A DNA stretch of 45,316 nucleotides from NCBI GenBank assembly GCA_050946655.1, contig JBMNVE010000003.1, positions 1 through 45,316 on the forward strand, read 5' to 3'. This document shows positions 1 through 8,036 of the stretch, piece by piece (the first letter of the stretch is position 1; the number at the start of each line of letters is the position of its first letter). Position numbers and translations under genes: made by a program. Under the pieces are notes generated by a model. The model had not been told where the DNA came from, did not search any database, and saw nothing but the letters and a program-made list of their open reading frames with translations. Origin of the DNA: JAXGRD01 sp050946655 (lineage in GTDB: Bacteria > Bacillota > Clostridia > Peptostreptococcales > Anaerovoracaceae).

Positions 1-430
1 GATGTACCAGTTAGGCTTGATGTGTCCCAATTGCTTACAGCCGGATCGGCTACCTCCGCAAGGAAAAACATGTCCGACATATCCTCCACCTTCGATGTAT
101 CCCAGTTGCTTACATCCGGGTTGGCCTCCTTTGCACCCCAGAACATGTCCTCCATGCTTTCCACATTGGAGGTATCCCAATTGCTCACATCCGGATCGGC
201 CATCTTTGCATGTGCAAACATTGCTTGCATATTGGTTACATTAGAGATATTCCATTTGCTTAAATCCGGGTCGGCTACCTTTGTATTGGCAAACATGGAA
301 CCCATGTTTGTCACTTCACCGGTAATCCATTTACTTACATCCGGGTTGGCCATATGGGCATCCCAGAACATATACCCCATATCTTTCACATTGGAGGTAT
401 CCCAGTTGCTTACATCCGAGTTGGCCTTTT
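1..430 (-). repeat. 75-bp tandem coding repeats (DUF285 units)
   Basis: Six conserved tryptophan codons of the NWDTS motif, complementary to cca at 27, 102, 177, 252, 327 and 402, are spaced at exactly 75 bp, which is 25 codons. Units differ in the variable part, so they are diverged coding repeats and not recent duplications. The array continues past the left edge. Confidence 0.85.
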
Positions 431-879
431 TTGTTCTGGCAAATACCTGGTACATGTTGGTGACATTGGATGTATTGATCTGCGGATTTATGGTGATCTC
501 CCCTCCCATCTGCTTAAAAAGTTTTGAGGAGTCATCGGGAAGCTGTACATCCTTACTGGAGATTTCTAAATGGAAGTCAGAATTATCATCCCCCCCAAGC
601 GCGGAAATCATCGCTATAGTTGTCTGCATCAAACTTCTTTGCCATTTCTATCCACTTGCCCCGGTCGATTTTTCCGTTCCCGTCTATGGTCAATTTTTGC
701 CCTGCCTGATCCCAGTGGGCCTTCACCGTCCCCCCATCATTCAGGTCAAAATCCACAAAGGGATCTTGTGGCGTGGATTCTGCCAAGGCCACCTTGGTAT
801 TGAACGAAAGCCCCATGGTCAGGACCAAGCACAAAACCAAAATGAAGACAAGTCCCTTTTTCTTCTTACTGATGCTCAT
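1..879 (-). pseudogene. Secreted DUF285-repeat surface protein, 5' part, frameshifted and cut by the window edge
   Basis: The N-terminus has a lysine-rich start, a hydrophobic core and an ALA|ES-type signal peptidase site, so the product should be exported. After about 100 residues (HWDQAGQKLTIDGNGKID, typical of BspA-like proteins) the frame ends at a TGA (586-588). One base skipped inside the seven-C run at 590-596 restores an open frame that continues as 25-residue repeats of the form PDVSNWDTSNVxxMxxMF, the DUF285 surface repeat of Firmicutes. I chose the ATG at 877-879 because AGAGGG lies just upstream; an in-frame start at 918 has no such site. The break could be an assembly error, a real mutation or slippage-based phase variation. 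The C-terminus and any cell-wall anchor lie outside the window. The family is usually linked to surface adhesion; the ligand is unknown. Confidence 0.8.
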
Positions 880-953
880 TTTTTTCCCTCTCTTTCTATC
901 CGTTTTTTTATACCGCACATAGCTGCTTATTGATTTTATTGTACAGAAGAGGT

Positions 954-971
954 GTTAAATAAGCGTTAAAT
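954..971 (-). promoter_or_regulatory. Direct repeat TTTAAC, 11-bp period, upstream of the surface-protein gene
   Basis: On the minus strand the sequence reads ATTTAACGCTTATTTAAC: two ATTTAAC copies one helical turn apart. This is the format bound by PhoB/PhoP/OmpR-type response regulators. It sits where a -35 region would be relative to the TACAAT at about 937-942. The regulator is not in the window. Confidence 0.4.
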
Positions 972-1031
972 TTTCGGCTATTTTCACTTTTTTTGTTGAT
1001 AAAAAAATGTTTTTTGATTTTTGTGGATTTT

Positions 1032-1060
1032 GGGCCACCTCAACATTTGACATAGAGCCC
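1032..1060 (-). mobile_element. Possible solo insertion-sequence end (ISL3-like)
   Basis: On the minus strand the segment begins GGGCTCTATGTCAAATGTTG. From memory this resembles terminal inverted repeats of ISL3-family elements. No transposase or second end is visible, so at most it is a solo end. The identification is not verified. Confidence 0.25.
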
Positions 1061-1160
1061 GAAGATTTTTGCAGTGGTGGCGGCTGCGCCGCGATCAGGT
1101 AGCAGGGATTCGGCCACTTAGACGGGCTCCCGACACCCGCCCGTCCATATCGACCGAACC

Positions 1161-1193
1161 AAAAAACTAACGAGCAGTTAGTCTGCTCGTTAG
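1161..1193 (-). terminator. Terminator after thiolase gene
   Basis: A perfect 10-bp stem, CTAACGAGCA (1167-1176) with TGCTCGTTAG (1184-1193), has a 7-base loop. Read on the minus strand it is followed by six T (1161-1166), a standard intrinsic terminator 33 bases past the thiolase stop. Confidence 0.9.
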
Positions 1194-1225
1194 AAAAACA
1201 TCCGATCTTTTTTCAGTCCTTTTAA

Positions 1226-2407
1226 TTAGTCTCTCTCTACCAATAGAGTCGTTCCCTGTCCGCCACCGATACACAGTGTAGCAAGGCCCTTCTTTGCATC
1301 TCTTTTTTGCATTTCGAAGATCAGGGAAATGAGGATCCTGCATCCTGAGGCCCCGATGGGATGTCCCAGTGCAATGGCTCCGCCGTTGACGTTAACGATG
1401 TCCATGTTGAATCCCAGGTCCTTAGCTACCGCAACGGACTGTGCAGCAAACGCTTCGTTTGCTTCAATCAGATCCAGATCCTCTACCGTCCAGCCTGCTT
1501 TTTCCAGCGCCTTGTTGGATGCGGGAACCGGCCCGATACCCATGATCTTCGGATCCACACCTGCAGATGCATAGCCTGCAACCTTGCAGAGGGGTTTGAT
1601 CCCCAGTTCATCGGCCTTTTCCTTGCTCATCACTACGACGGCCGCTCCGGAGTCATTGATGCCTGACGCATTACCCGCAGTGACCATACCGTCTTTCTTA
1701 AATGCAGGTCGCAGTTTTGCCAAACTTTCTGCCGTTACTCCCGGTTTGGGGTATTCGTCTGTATCGAAGATCACCGGATCTCCCTTTCTTTGAGGGATCT
1801 CAACGGGAACGATTTCGTCCTTGAACTTGCCCGCCGCCAAAGCTGCCTCCGCTTTGTTTTCGGAGTTTGCCGCAAAGGCATCCAGCTCTTCTCTAGTCAA
1901 ATTCCACTGTTCACAAATGTTCTCAGCGGTGATACCCATGTGATAGTGGTTGAAGGCGTCGGTCAGACCGTCATTGACCATCATGTCGATGACCTGGCCA
2001 TCGCCCATCCTTGCCCCCCATCTCATCTTGGGCAGAACATATCCGGCAGCGGACATGTTCTCTGCTCCGCCGGCAACAACGATGTCAGCATCTCCGGCCT
2101 TGATCATGGATGCAGCCAGCCCGATGACGCGCAGCCCTGACCCGCAAACCTTGTTTACTGATACGGCCGGCACTTCAATGGGGATTCCGGCTTCTATGGA
2201 AATCTGTCTTGCAATATTCTGACCCAGGCCGCCCTGCAGAACGGAGCCCATCAAGACCTCGTCTACCATATCGCCGGTGATCCCGGCCCTCTGTAGGGCA
2301 CCTTTTACCGCAACAGCGCCCAGCGTAGACGCAGGGACATTTTTCAGCGATCCGCCGAAACTGCCGATAGGTGTTCTTGCAGCACTTACAATTACTACTT
2401 CTCTCAT
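1226..2407 (-). CDS. thlA: Acetyl-CoA C-acetyltransferase (biosynthetic thiolase)
   Basis: The 393-residue product has the full length of a cytosolic thiolase. It shows the nucleophilic cysteine in VNKVCGSGL (C88), the GHPIGASG histidine (H349) and the second active-site cysteine in CIGGGQG (C379). The enzyme condenses two acetyl-CoA to acetoacetyl-CoA, the first step of clostridial butyrate/butanol routes, or runs the reverse reaction in fatty or amino acid breakdown. The ATG follows AGGAGG with 9 bases between. No crotonase, 3-hydroxybutyryl-CoA dehydrogenase or butyryl-CoA dehydrogenase is adjacent, so the gene stands alone with its own terminator and probably its own promoter. Direction of flux cannot be told from the sequence. 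Confidence 0.93.
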   Translation of the reverse strand: MREVVIVSAARTPIGSFGGSLKNVPASTLGAVAVKGALQRAGITGDMVDEVLMGSVLQGGLGQNIARQISIEAGIPIEVPAVSVNKVCGSGLRVIGLAASMIKAGDADIVVAGGAENMSAAGYVLPKMRWGARMGDGQVIDMMVNDGLTDAFNHYHMGITAENICEQWNLTREELDAFAANSENKAEAALAAGKFKDEIVPVEIPQRKGDPVIFDTDEYPKPGVTAESLAKLRPAFKKDGMVTAGNASGINDSGAAVVVMSKEKADELGIKPLCKVAGYASAGVDPKIMGIGPVPASNKALEKAGWTVEDLDLIEANEAFAAQSVAVAKDLGFNMDIVNVNGGAIALGHPIGASGCRILISLIFEMQKRDAKKGLATLCIGGGQGTTLLVERD

Positions 2408-2470
2408 CTTTGGAGTCCTCCTTATATATATTAAACAAAACTATTCAAAATAAATATGCCCACGGGAAAT

Positions 2471-2500
2471 ATAATATCATAATCCTGTTTAACTATACAA
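2471..2500 (-). promoter_or_regulatory. Candidate promoter of the thiolase gene
   Basis: On the minus strand TTGTAT (2495-2500) and TATTAT (2471-2476) are 18 bases apart, leaving a leader of about 60 bases before the thiolase ATG. No Rex-type operator is visible here. Confidence 0.5.
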
Positions 2501-2532
2501 TAGAATTTCCGGGCAAATCAAGCGTTAAGTTA

Positions 2533-3444
2533 TTAACTTTTAAATTTGATAATATACTTCTCTATGAGTTTACATGGGCGGTAGGAAAGCTTAGCTTTTC
2601 GCAAGTTAGGTATTCCCATATCCTCTTCTCTATTGATGTATTTTACGTGGGAGGCCATATGCTTACAGAACTCATTGTTGATGGCCTGGTACAGCCCCCG
2701 AAAGTTGACATTGGCTTTTTCCACATGCTCCGTTACCGCACGTTTTCCCAGCTCCCCACCAATGGCGATGGCTTCAATTTTACCGTCTATGGTAATGGCA
2801 CCTGCCTTGTATCCGACTTTTTCTATATTCCGAAATACATCCTTCATGGCCAGTTCTTCCATCTTGAGCAGTTCCATCTCATGGGGCGGAACATCTTTCC
2901 GTTTATTGAATTCATCGATGAACCGCATGGCGTCATCCGCCATGTCCGAAGTCAGAGTCACATATTCATAATCAAAGGTCCGGTGAAAGTAGTTCAAGTG
3001 ATTTTTCTTCCCGTGATACTCCCTCCCCTTCAGGTCGATCAAGTCTCGCGTCCTGTACACATAATCGTAGTTTGGACGGTCATCGATGTACTCCACCTCT
3101 CCGGGAAGAGCCTGCTCTATACAGTCCAGCATGTGCAAGGGAACAAGCCGCAAGCTGAACTCATGCCCGGCATCCTCAAATATCTTCCGCGCCTCGTATA
3201 TAGTTTCCCGCAGCTTTTGCGGATCGTAACTTCCGGTCTTGGTCAGAGGCGGGAACATGAAGGGCAGAACGATGCCCTCCTCCAGCTCTAAATGGCTGAT
3301 GCCGGTGATACACATGTAATCCCCTATGATTTTCCAACTGAATTTATTGATATCTCTCCACATATAGAGGGCAGAAAAAGACAGTCCTGAAGTCTTGTAC
3401 TCATATCCTCTCAGATACTCTTCCAGGATTTCCTGATTTTCCAT
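2533..3444 (-). CDS. DUF2156 / phosphatidylglycerol lysyltransferase C-terminal domain protein
   Basis: This 303-residue protein matches the soluble aminoacyl-transferase domain (tandem GNAT fold) of MprF-type lysyl-phosphatidylglycerol synthases. Seen are the RGREYHGKKNHLNYF segment near residue 150 and the late NREEDMGIPNLRKAKLSYRP block, where the family binds substrates. There is no membrane flippase part, so it is the stand-alone DUF2156 form common in Clostridia. Its acceptor is not established; it may transfer an amino acid from tRNA to a lipid or other amine. I chose the ATG at 3442-3444 because GGAAGG lies 6 bases upstream; an in-frame start ten codons earlier has no site. It is the third gene of the surE operon. 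Confidence 0.8.
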   Translation of the reverse strand: MENQEILEEYLRGYEYKTSGLSFSALYMWRDINKFSWKIIGDYMCITGISHLELEEGIVLPFMFPPLTKTGSYDPQKLRETIYEARKIFEDAGHEFSLRLVPLHMLDCIEQALPGEVEYIDDRPNYDYVYRTRDLIDLKGREYHGKKNHLNYFHRTFDYEYVTLTSDMADDAMRFIDEFNKRKDVPPHEMELLKMEELAMKDVFRNIEKVGYKAGAITIDGKIEAIAIGGELGKRAVTEHVEKANVNFRGLYQAINNEFCKHMASHVKYINREEDMGIPNLRKAKLSYRPCKLIEKYIIKFKS

Positions 3445-3480
3445 GGATATCCTTCCATCAAACATATACATCAAGATGCC

Positions 3481-4032
3481 CTACTTGATAATGGCAGATA
3501 TCTGCTTGAACTCCGGCGCCTTAGCGGACTGAAGAAGCTCAAACAAAATCGCTTCATGGGAAGTAAGGATGGCACCGGATTCTTCCATTCTTCTGAGGGC
3601 CAGTTCCTTTGCTTCTTTCTGACGGGAAGATACACAGTCGGCAGCCACAAATACATTATATCCTGCAGCCAGGAGATCCAGAACTGTCTGTTGCACACAA
3701 ATGTGGGTTTCGATCCCGCAGATAATCACTGTGTCTGCGCCGCTCTCTTCCAGGGCACGAACAAACTCATCAGTCTTCATGGCACTGAATGTCACCTTTT
3801 CAATATGCTCAAACTCTCCTAAGGCAGAAGATATCCTTGCTGTAGTGGGCCCAATGCCCTTTGTGTATTGCTGTGTCACCAGGATCTCCATCCCTAAGAC
3901 TCTTGCGCCGGATATCAGCTTGGCCGCATTGCTCTCCACATCATCGGCGTACTTCATCACCGGGATCAATCGCTTCTGAAAATCGATGGCCACCAGGATG
4001 GCTCTATCCTTTTTTATCCTATTTGTTTTCAT
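3481..4032 (-). CDS. Isochorismatase-fold cysteine hydrolase
   Basis: The 183-residue protein has the family triad: Asp in VAIDFQ (D17), Lys in IEKVTFSAM (about residue 79) and the nucleophilic Cys in GIETHICVQQT (about residue 112). The cis-peptide region is in the same motif. Such enzymes hydrolyse amides or related C-N bonds; this one resembles the YcaC/nicotinamidase-like group without the metal site of true nicotinamidases, so the substrate is open. It overlaps the 3' end of surE by 14 bases and is translationally coupled to it, with GGGGAAG upstream of the ATG. Confidence 0.8.
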   Translation of the reverse strand: MKTNRIKKDRAILVAIDFQKRLIPVMKYADDVESNAAKLISGARVLGMEILVTQQYTKGIGPTTARISSALGEFEHIEKVTFSAMKTDEFVRALEESGADTVIICGIETHICVQQTVLDLLAAGYNVFVAADCVSSRQKEAKELALRRMEESGAILTSHEAILFELLQSAKAPEFKQISAIIK

Positions 4033-4792
4033 TGTTTCTTCCCCATTTCTTCAAATTTTCTATCTCATTATAATTGGTCATATCGCACTGCAGCGGCGTG
4101 ATACTGGCATATCCTTCCTGATCGGCGATAACATCGATGTTGGTGTTGACGCTGTCATAGATCACCGGATACCCGTGATACCAATATTCCGCTTTGCCAT
4201 CGGGTCCCTCCTTGGGATTGAACCATTCTTCGTAACCTCTTACCCCCAGCCTCGTAAATTTAACACCTTTTATTTCTTCCTTGGGAAGATTGGGCGTATT
4301 GATGTTCAGGGTGATGGGGTTACCGATGTACTTTTTGATATATGGAAGGACATCCACGGCCAGCGCGCAAGCAACATCAAAGTGCTCCGCCTCGTGACTG
4401 TTGCAGGAGACGGCCACTGCCGGCTTGCCACAAAGTGCCCCTTCGATGGCCGCCGCCACGGTGCCCGAGTAGAGGGTATCCGTGCCCAGATTTCCGCCGT
4501 GATTCACTCCGGAATATACCAGATCGATGTGGATGTCTCTCACCTCTAAATATCGCAATCCCAGTTTTACACAATCCGCGGGAGTTCCGTTGACCTTCAG
4601 CCCCATGACAGCATCCTTAAAATCCACTTCGTCGATGGTGATGGCCTGCCTCACCGTGATGCTGTGTCCCGAGGCGCTTCTTTCCACACTTGGTGCCGCC
4701 ACATAAACTTCCGCCACCTGGGACAGAGCGGAAACCAGCTCTTGCAGGCCTCGGGCATGGAGCCCGTCATCATTTGAAACAAGTATATTCAT
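4019..4792 (-). CDS. surE: 5'/3'-nucleotidase SurE
   Basis: The 257-residue protein begins MNILVSNDDG, the metal-binding signature of SurE, and contains YSGVNHGGNLGTDTLYSGTV with the Asn and Ser that complete the metal site. SurE removes phosphate from nucleoside monophosphates and has been linked to stationary-phase survival. Length is typical. It is the first gene of a three-gene operon with the isochorismatase-fold hydrolase and the DUF2156 protein. That combination hints at nucleotide or damaged-metabolite salvage, but this is inference from neighbourhood only. Confidence 0.93.
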   Translation of the reverse strand: MNILVSNDDGLHARGLQELVSALSQVAEVYVAAPSVERSASGHSITVRQAITIDEVDFKDAVMGLKVNGTPADCVKLGLRYLEVRDIHIDLVYSGVNHGGNLGTDTLYSGTVAAAIEGALCGKPAVAVSCNSHEAEHFDVACALAVDVLPYIKKYIGNPITLNINTPNLPKEEIKGVKFTRLGVRGYEEWFNPKEGPDGKAEYWYHGYPVIYDSVNTNIDVIADQEGYASITPLQCDMTNYNEIENLKKWGRNNENK

Positions 4793-4883
4793 ATATTAGC
4801 CACCTTTCTAACTGTTTTCTCAGACATTATAGCATATTCCGATCTTTTCATACCAAAGTTTTACCTCTTTGCATCGAAATTAA

Positions 4884-4912
4884 ACGGGGCAGTATATCTA
4901 TACGGCCCCCGT
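4884..4912 (-). terminator. Hairpin after the sirtuin gene
   Basis: ACGGGG (4884-4889) pairs with CCCCGT (4907-4912); on the minus strand the hairpin is followed by TTAATTTC. The stem is short and the T-run broken. The rest of the 4793-5004 gap holds no visible gene. Confidence 0.45.
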
Positions 4913-5004
4913 ATTCTAATCTCTTTTTTCGTCTCTTCCCCACGCTTGCGACCCTGCCCATGATGAAGGGGTACCCAAACTTCTGTGGAGGATCACTAGT
5001 TGTA

Positions 5005-5757
5005 TCACTTAGGAATAAACACCACTTCTCCTAAAACCTCTCCGATGGGATCATTGATCTCCAGATCCACCCGCATATGGCCTGCAGCCTTGCTCTTATT
5101 GATCAGGACGATTTTATCTCCCCCAAAATAATTGACAAAGCTTGCCGCAGGATAGACCACCAAGGAAGTCCCTCCGATAATCAAGGTATCGGCATTTTTT
5201 ATGGCGTCCACAGCAGCCGCGATCACCTGATCGTCCAGCGCCTCTTCATAGAGGACCACATCCGGCTTTACGATGCCATCACATTTGTTGCAGTGGGGAA
5301 TGCTTCCCACACAGTTCTTCTCGTCCAAAACAAAGTCAAGGTCATAATCAGCGCCACAGTTCATGCAGAAATTTCGCTGCACGGATCCATGGACCTCAAA
5401 GACATTCCGGCTCCCCGCCTTCTGGTGAAGGCCGTCGATATTTTGGGTCACCACAGCCGACAACTTCCCTTCTCTTTCCAGCTGTGCCAAGGCCAGATGG
5501 GCCTTATTGGGCTCTGCTCTGGGATAGACCATGTTGTTTTTGTAGTAGTCGTAGAACGTCTCCGTGTCCGCCAGAAAAAAACTGTGAGAAATCATTTCCT
5601 CGGGAGATCGCCCGTAAGTGCGCTTTGCCTGATACAGCCCCTTCTCCGACCGGAAGTCCGGGATGTCGCTCTCAGTGGAGACTCCCGCACCGCCAAAAAA
5701 AACGATGTTCTTGCTATCGTCGATAATTTCCTGTAAGGCTAACCATTTATCCTTCAT
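5005..5757 (-). CDS. NAD-dependent protein deacylase (sirtuin)
   Basis: The 250-residue protein has the complete Sir2 set: GGAGVSTESDIPDFRS for NAD binding (residues 22-37), TQNIDGLHQKAG (104-115), the catalytic His in FEVHGS (H123), a four-cysteine zinc site (CMNC at 131-134 and CNKC at 156-159), and GGTSLVVYPA near residue 195. It removes acetyl or other acyl groups from lysines, using NAD and releasing nicotinamide. Its targets are unknown. The gene is followed by a weak hairpin and is transcribed in the same direction as the DNA-repair module upstream, 36 bases away, so it may share that module's transcript. Confidence 0.92.
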   Translation of the reverse strand: MKDKWLALQEIIDDSKNIVFFGGAGVSTESDIPDFRSEKGLYQAKRTYGRSPEEMISHSFFLADTETFYDYYKNNMVYPRAEPNKAHLALAQLEREGKLSAVVTQNIDGLHQKAGSRNVFEVHGSVQRNFCMNCGADYDLDFVLDEKNCVGSIPHCNKCDGIVKPDVVLYEEALDDQVIAAAVDAIKNADTLIIGGTSLVVYPAASFVNYFGGDKIVLINKSKAAGHMRVDLEINDPIGEVLGEVVFIPK

Positions 5758-5793
5758 TGCAATACCTCCTTACCGTAATTATCTTATATTATA

Positions 5794-6537
5794 TCACATT
5801 TCTTCTTTCATTTCCGTCAAGTGCTTCCAGTATCGCACGGGCATGAAGTTTTTCTGGCACTTGGGATTTGTTCGCTCTTTTATGGCTATGGTTTGAAAGT
5901 AATCCCGCCACAGCCGCTGATATACTGCTTCATCCTCGTCTACTGCAGGGATCCGGTCTACCGTCATTTGGGAGATGTACCACTTCCCTTCTGCAGAAAC
6001 CAGTGCTTTTTTTCGGGAAAGGTCATGGATGAGAAAGGCCTCCTTTGCAAAGCGATCAGAAAAGTGAGGTCCGAGAAACTCGAGGATGTCGTGATCCGGC
6101 TCTATGGGGCTGTAGAGAACTTGATTCCCCAGAAGGGAAAAGCGAATCAGGCCTTTTAGCCGGTGGATCTCCTTTGATATCTTCCCCTCTATCCGCTGGA
6201 TCCTAAAGACTGCCGGATCTCCATGGAGGTTACTGACATCCTTCCCCTCTTTGAACCCTATCTTCACGTAATCCAAGATTGCCATCTCCTTTCCCGGATC
6301 GGATGAACGATATACGCGGTACAGCCGGCGCAGATCATAATGTGATATTTTTTCGGCGATGGCCTTGTAGACGATATCCGCCTTGTCTTCCCGGGTAAGA
6401 ATCACCTTGAATCCGTTGAGCATATTGGATTGATAGCACTTCTCCTCATATATCCCCGCCGCTTCCTCACGGTGGTAATTGTAGTAGATGCAAGTGAGCA
6501 GCCCCTCAAAAGAGCCGTCATACAGGTAATCGATCAT
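5794..6537 (-). CDS. Putative DNA repair protein, TIGR03915 type
   Basis: The 247-residue protein starts MIDYLYDGSFEGLLTCIYYNY and ends with a segment in which it reads WRDYFQTIAIKERTNPKCQKNFMPVRYWKHL. This matches the family defined as TIGR03915, which always sits beside a radical SAM protein of TIGR03916 and is annotated as a putative DNA repair protein; its biochemistry is not known. Its ATG overlaps the stop of the radical SAM gene (ATGA at 6534-6537), so the pair is translationally coupled. Two LexA-like boxes over the shared promoter support a damage response. Confidence 0.85.
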   Translation of the reverse strand: MIDYLYDGSFEGLLTCIYYNYHREEAAGIYEEKCYQSNMLNGFKVILTREDKADIVYKAIAEKISHYDLRRLYRVYRSSDPGKEMAILDYVKIGFKEGKDVSNLHGDPAVFRIQRIEGKISKEIHRLKGLIRFSLLGNQVLYSPIEPDHDILEFLGPHFSDRFAKEAFLIHDLSRKKALVSAEGKWYISQMTVDRIPAVDEDEAVYQRLWRDYFQTIAIKERTNPKCQKNFMPVRYWKHLTEMKEEM

Positions 6538-7907
6538 GTTTTCTCTCCCAGGAGGGGCGCCTGTTGACCTTGGCCGAATAAAGAGATCTGAACACCATTG
6601 CTCTCCCGAAGGAGTTCTTCTCTGATTTTCTCCGGTGTTAAATGATGTCCTCCCAGATACTTCCCCTTGCAGGTCAAAAAGAACTTGGCCCGCTTTAGCA
6701 CAACCCCCATCTTTTTTAGATCCTCATAGCCCACGCTGTGGTGACGTCTCTGCCTGATAATGCGCAATGCAGACAGTGTGCCGATCCCGGGGATCCGCAG
6801 CAGTTGGTCCATGGAAACCTTGTTGACTTCCATGGGGAAGAGCTCCGGATGACGAAGGGCCCAGGCGATCTTGGGATCCATATTTGTATCCAGGTTGGGG
6901 TGAGCCTCATCCAGCAGTTCTTGGGCGCCGAAGCCGTAAAACCTGAGGAGCCAGTCCGCCTGGTACAGGCGGTGCTCCCGGGAAAGAGGCGGCGCAGTAT
7001 GCAGGTCCGGCAGGATGGGAGACTTGATCACCGGAACATAGGCACTGTAGTAAACTCGCTTCACCTTAAAGTTCCGATAAATATTCTCACTGGTTTTGAT
7101 GATCTGCAGGTCCGTTTCCTTCTGAGCACCGATGATCATTTGAGTGGTCTGTCCCGCCGGAACAAACACTTCCTTCCGTGAAGAGCGTACCGAGGGGAGA
7201 CCCTCGCCGTCACCGGGCACCAGCGGTGCCGCTGATCCCCCCAGGAGGTTTTCCCTCTTGTTCAGATCTTCTCCCGCAAACATCCTTCCCGGTCCTTTCA
7301 GAGATTTCCTTTCAATCAAGGTGTTGGTGATTTGCTTCATGGGGGAGAAGATATCGCTGACCTTCTTTTGCGGCGCAAAGCGTTCAAGACCTTCTCTGGT
7401 GGGAAGCTCCGCATTGACGCTAAGCCGGTCCGCCTCAAGGCCGATGGCATGAACCAAAGGGGGAGAAACCCCCGGGATGATCTTGGCATGGATATAGCCG
7501 GCAAAACCGTACTTGTGCCGGAGAAGCATCAGCCCGTGAAGTATCCTTTCCGTCGTATGGTCGGGGGATATTTCCACAGCCGAACTGAGGAAGAGTCCCT
7601 CAATGTAGTTTCTTCGATAGAATTCCATCGTAAGTCGGGCCAGCTCTTCCGGCTCAAAGGATGCCCGCTCCCCGTGACGACTCCGGGCATTGATGCAGTA
7701 AGCACAGTCGTAGGCACACTTGTTGGTGAAGAGTACCTTCAGTAGGGAGATACATCTGCCGTCGGCGGTCCAGGAGTGACAGATCCCCGCATCCGAAGCA
7801 TTCCCCATCCGCCCTTTATTTTTTCTGCCTACTCCACTGCTGGAGCAAGATACATCGAACTTGGCGCTATCCGCCAGGATCTTCAATTTCTCATAAATAT
7901 CTTTCAT
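6534..7907 (-). CDS. Putative DNA modification/repair radical SAM protein, TIGR03916 type
   Basis: The 457-residue protein carries the radical SAM cluster motif CAYDCAYC (C64, C68, C71). Three further cysteines lie upstream (C21, C43, C52). A helix-hairpin-helix is near the C-terminus (LLRIPGIGTLSALRII, about residues 370-385), a fold that contacts DNA. Together these suggest a DNA-acting radical enzyme, as the family name proposes; the lesion or modification is unknown. The start at 7905-7907 is supported by GGAGGT five bases upstream. It is the first gene of the repair pair and is read from a promoter flanked by two LexA-like boxes. Confidence 0.87.
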   Translation of the reverse strand: MKDIYEKLKILADSAKFDVSCSSSGVGRKNKGRMGNASDAGICHSWTADGRCISLLKVLFTNKCAYDCAYCINARSRHGERASFEPEELARLTMEFYRRNYIEGLFLSSAVEISPDHTTERILHGLMLLRHKYGFAGYIHAKIIPGVSPPLVHAIGLEADRLSVNAELPTREGLERFAPQKKVSDIFSPMKQITNTLIERKSLKGPGRMFAGEDLNKRENLLGGSAAPLVPGDGEGLPSVRSSRKEVFVPAGQTTQMIIGAQKETDLQIIKTSENIYRNFKVKRVYYSAYVPVIKSPILPDLHTAPPLSREHRLYQADWLLRFYGFGAQELLDEAHPNLDTNMDPKIAWALRHPELFPMEVNKVSMDQLLRIPGIGTLSALRIIRQRRHHSVGYEDLKKMGVVLKRAKFFLTCKGKYLGGHHLTPEKIREELLRESNGVQISLFGQGQQAPLLGEKT

Positions 7908-7923
7908 GGGCGACCTCCGAAGG

Positions 7924-7965
7924 GAACATTTGTTCTATTTTATCACATCATAAACATACGTTCAA
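7924..7965 (-). promoter_or_regulatory. Promoter with two LexA (SOS) boxes for the DNA-repair pair
   Basis: On the minus strand TTGAAC (7960-7965) and TAAAAT (7937-7942) are 17 bases apart. GAACATTTGTTC (7924-7935) fits the Bacillus/Clostridium LexA core GAACN4GTTC and lies at the start point. AAACATACGTTC on the plus strand (7952-7963), one base off the core, covers the -35. Box midpoints are 28 bp apart. Confidence 0.75.
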
Positions 7966-8036
7966 TTCATTTCTTTCCTCGGCAAGTTTTTGTTTATGCT
8001 TTCTTTTTCTCTGGAAACTAGCCAAAGCAGAGTTTG

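Larger units (their letters stand above)
880..1225. other. 346-base intergenic region with structured, GC-richer core
   Basis: No coding sequence is visible. The part next to the surface gene is AT-rich and holds its promoter. From about 1032 the composition changes. A segment at 1032-1060 resembles an insertion-sequence end. It is followed by GC-rich short hairpins: GGCGGC/GCCGC near 1079-1092, and ACGGGC (1122-1127) with GCCCGT (1139-1144). The thiolase terminator comes last. The block may be a decayed mobile-element remnant; a structured RNA is not excluded. Confidence 0.4.

Noticed and set aside
1..480. Regularly spaced repeats resembling a CRISPR array
   Set aside because: The 75-bp period is exactly 25 codons, units are diverged, and the minus-strand translation gives DUF285 repeats, so they are protein-coding.
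22..933. A 303-codon plus-strand reading frame
   Set aside because: It is the shadow of the repeat gene on the other strand: it has no ribosome site, and its repetitive residues are the complement of the NWDTS repeats.
939..949. Sixth copy of the TTTCTGTACAT-type site before the surface-protein gene
   Set aside because: TTGTACAGAAG matches ATGTACAGAAA at only 9 of 11 positions, stands alone and includes the -10 region; it is probably chance.
2521..2540. Palindrome AAGTTATTAACTT as terminator between the DUF2156 and thiolase genes
   Set aside because: It is AT-only, has almost no loop and no T-run; a coincidence of AT-rich sequence is more likely.
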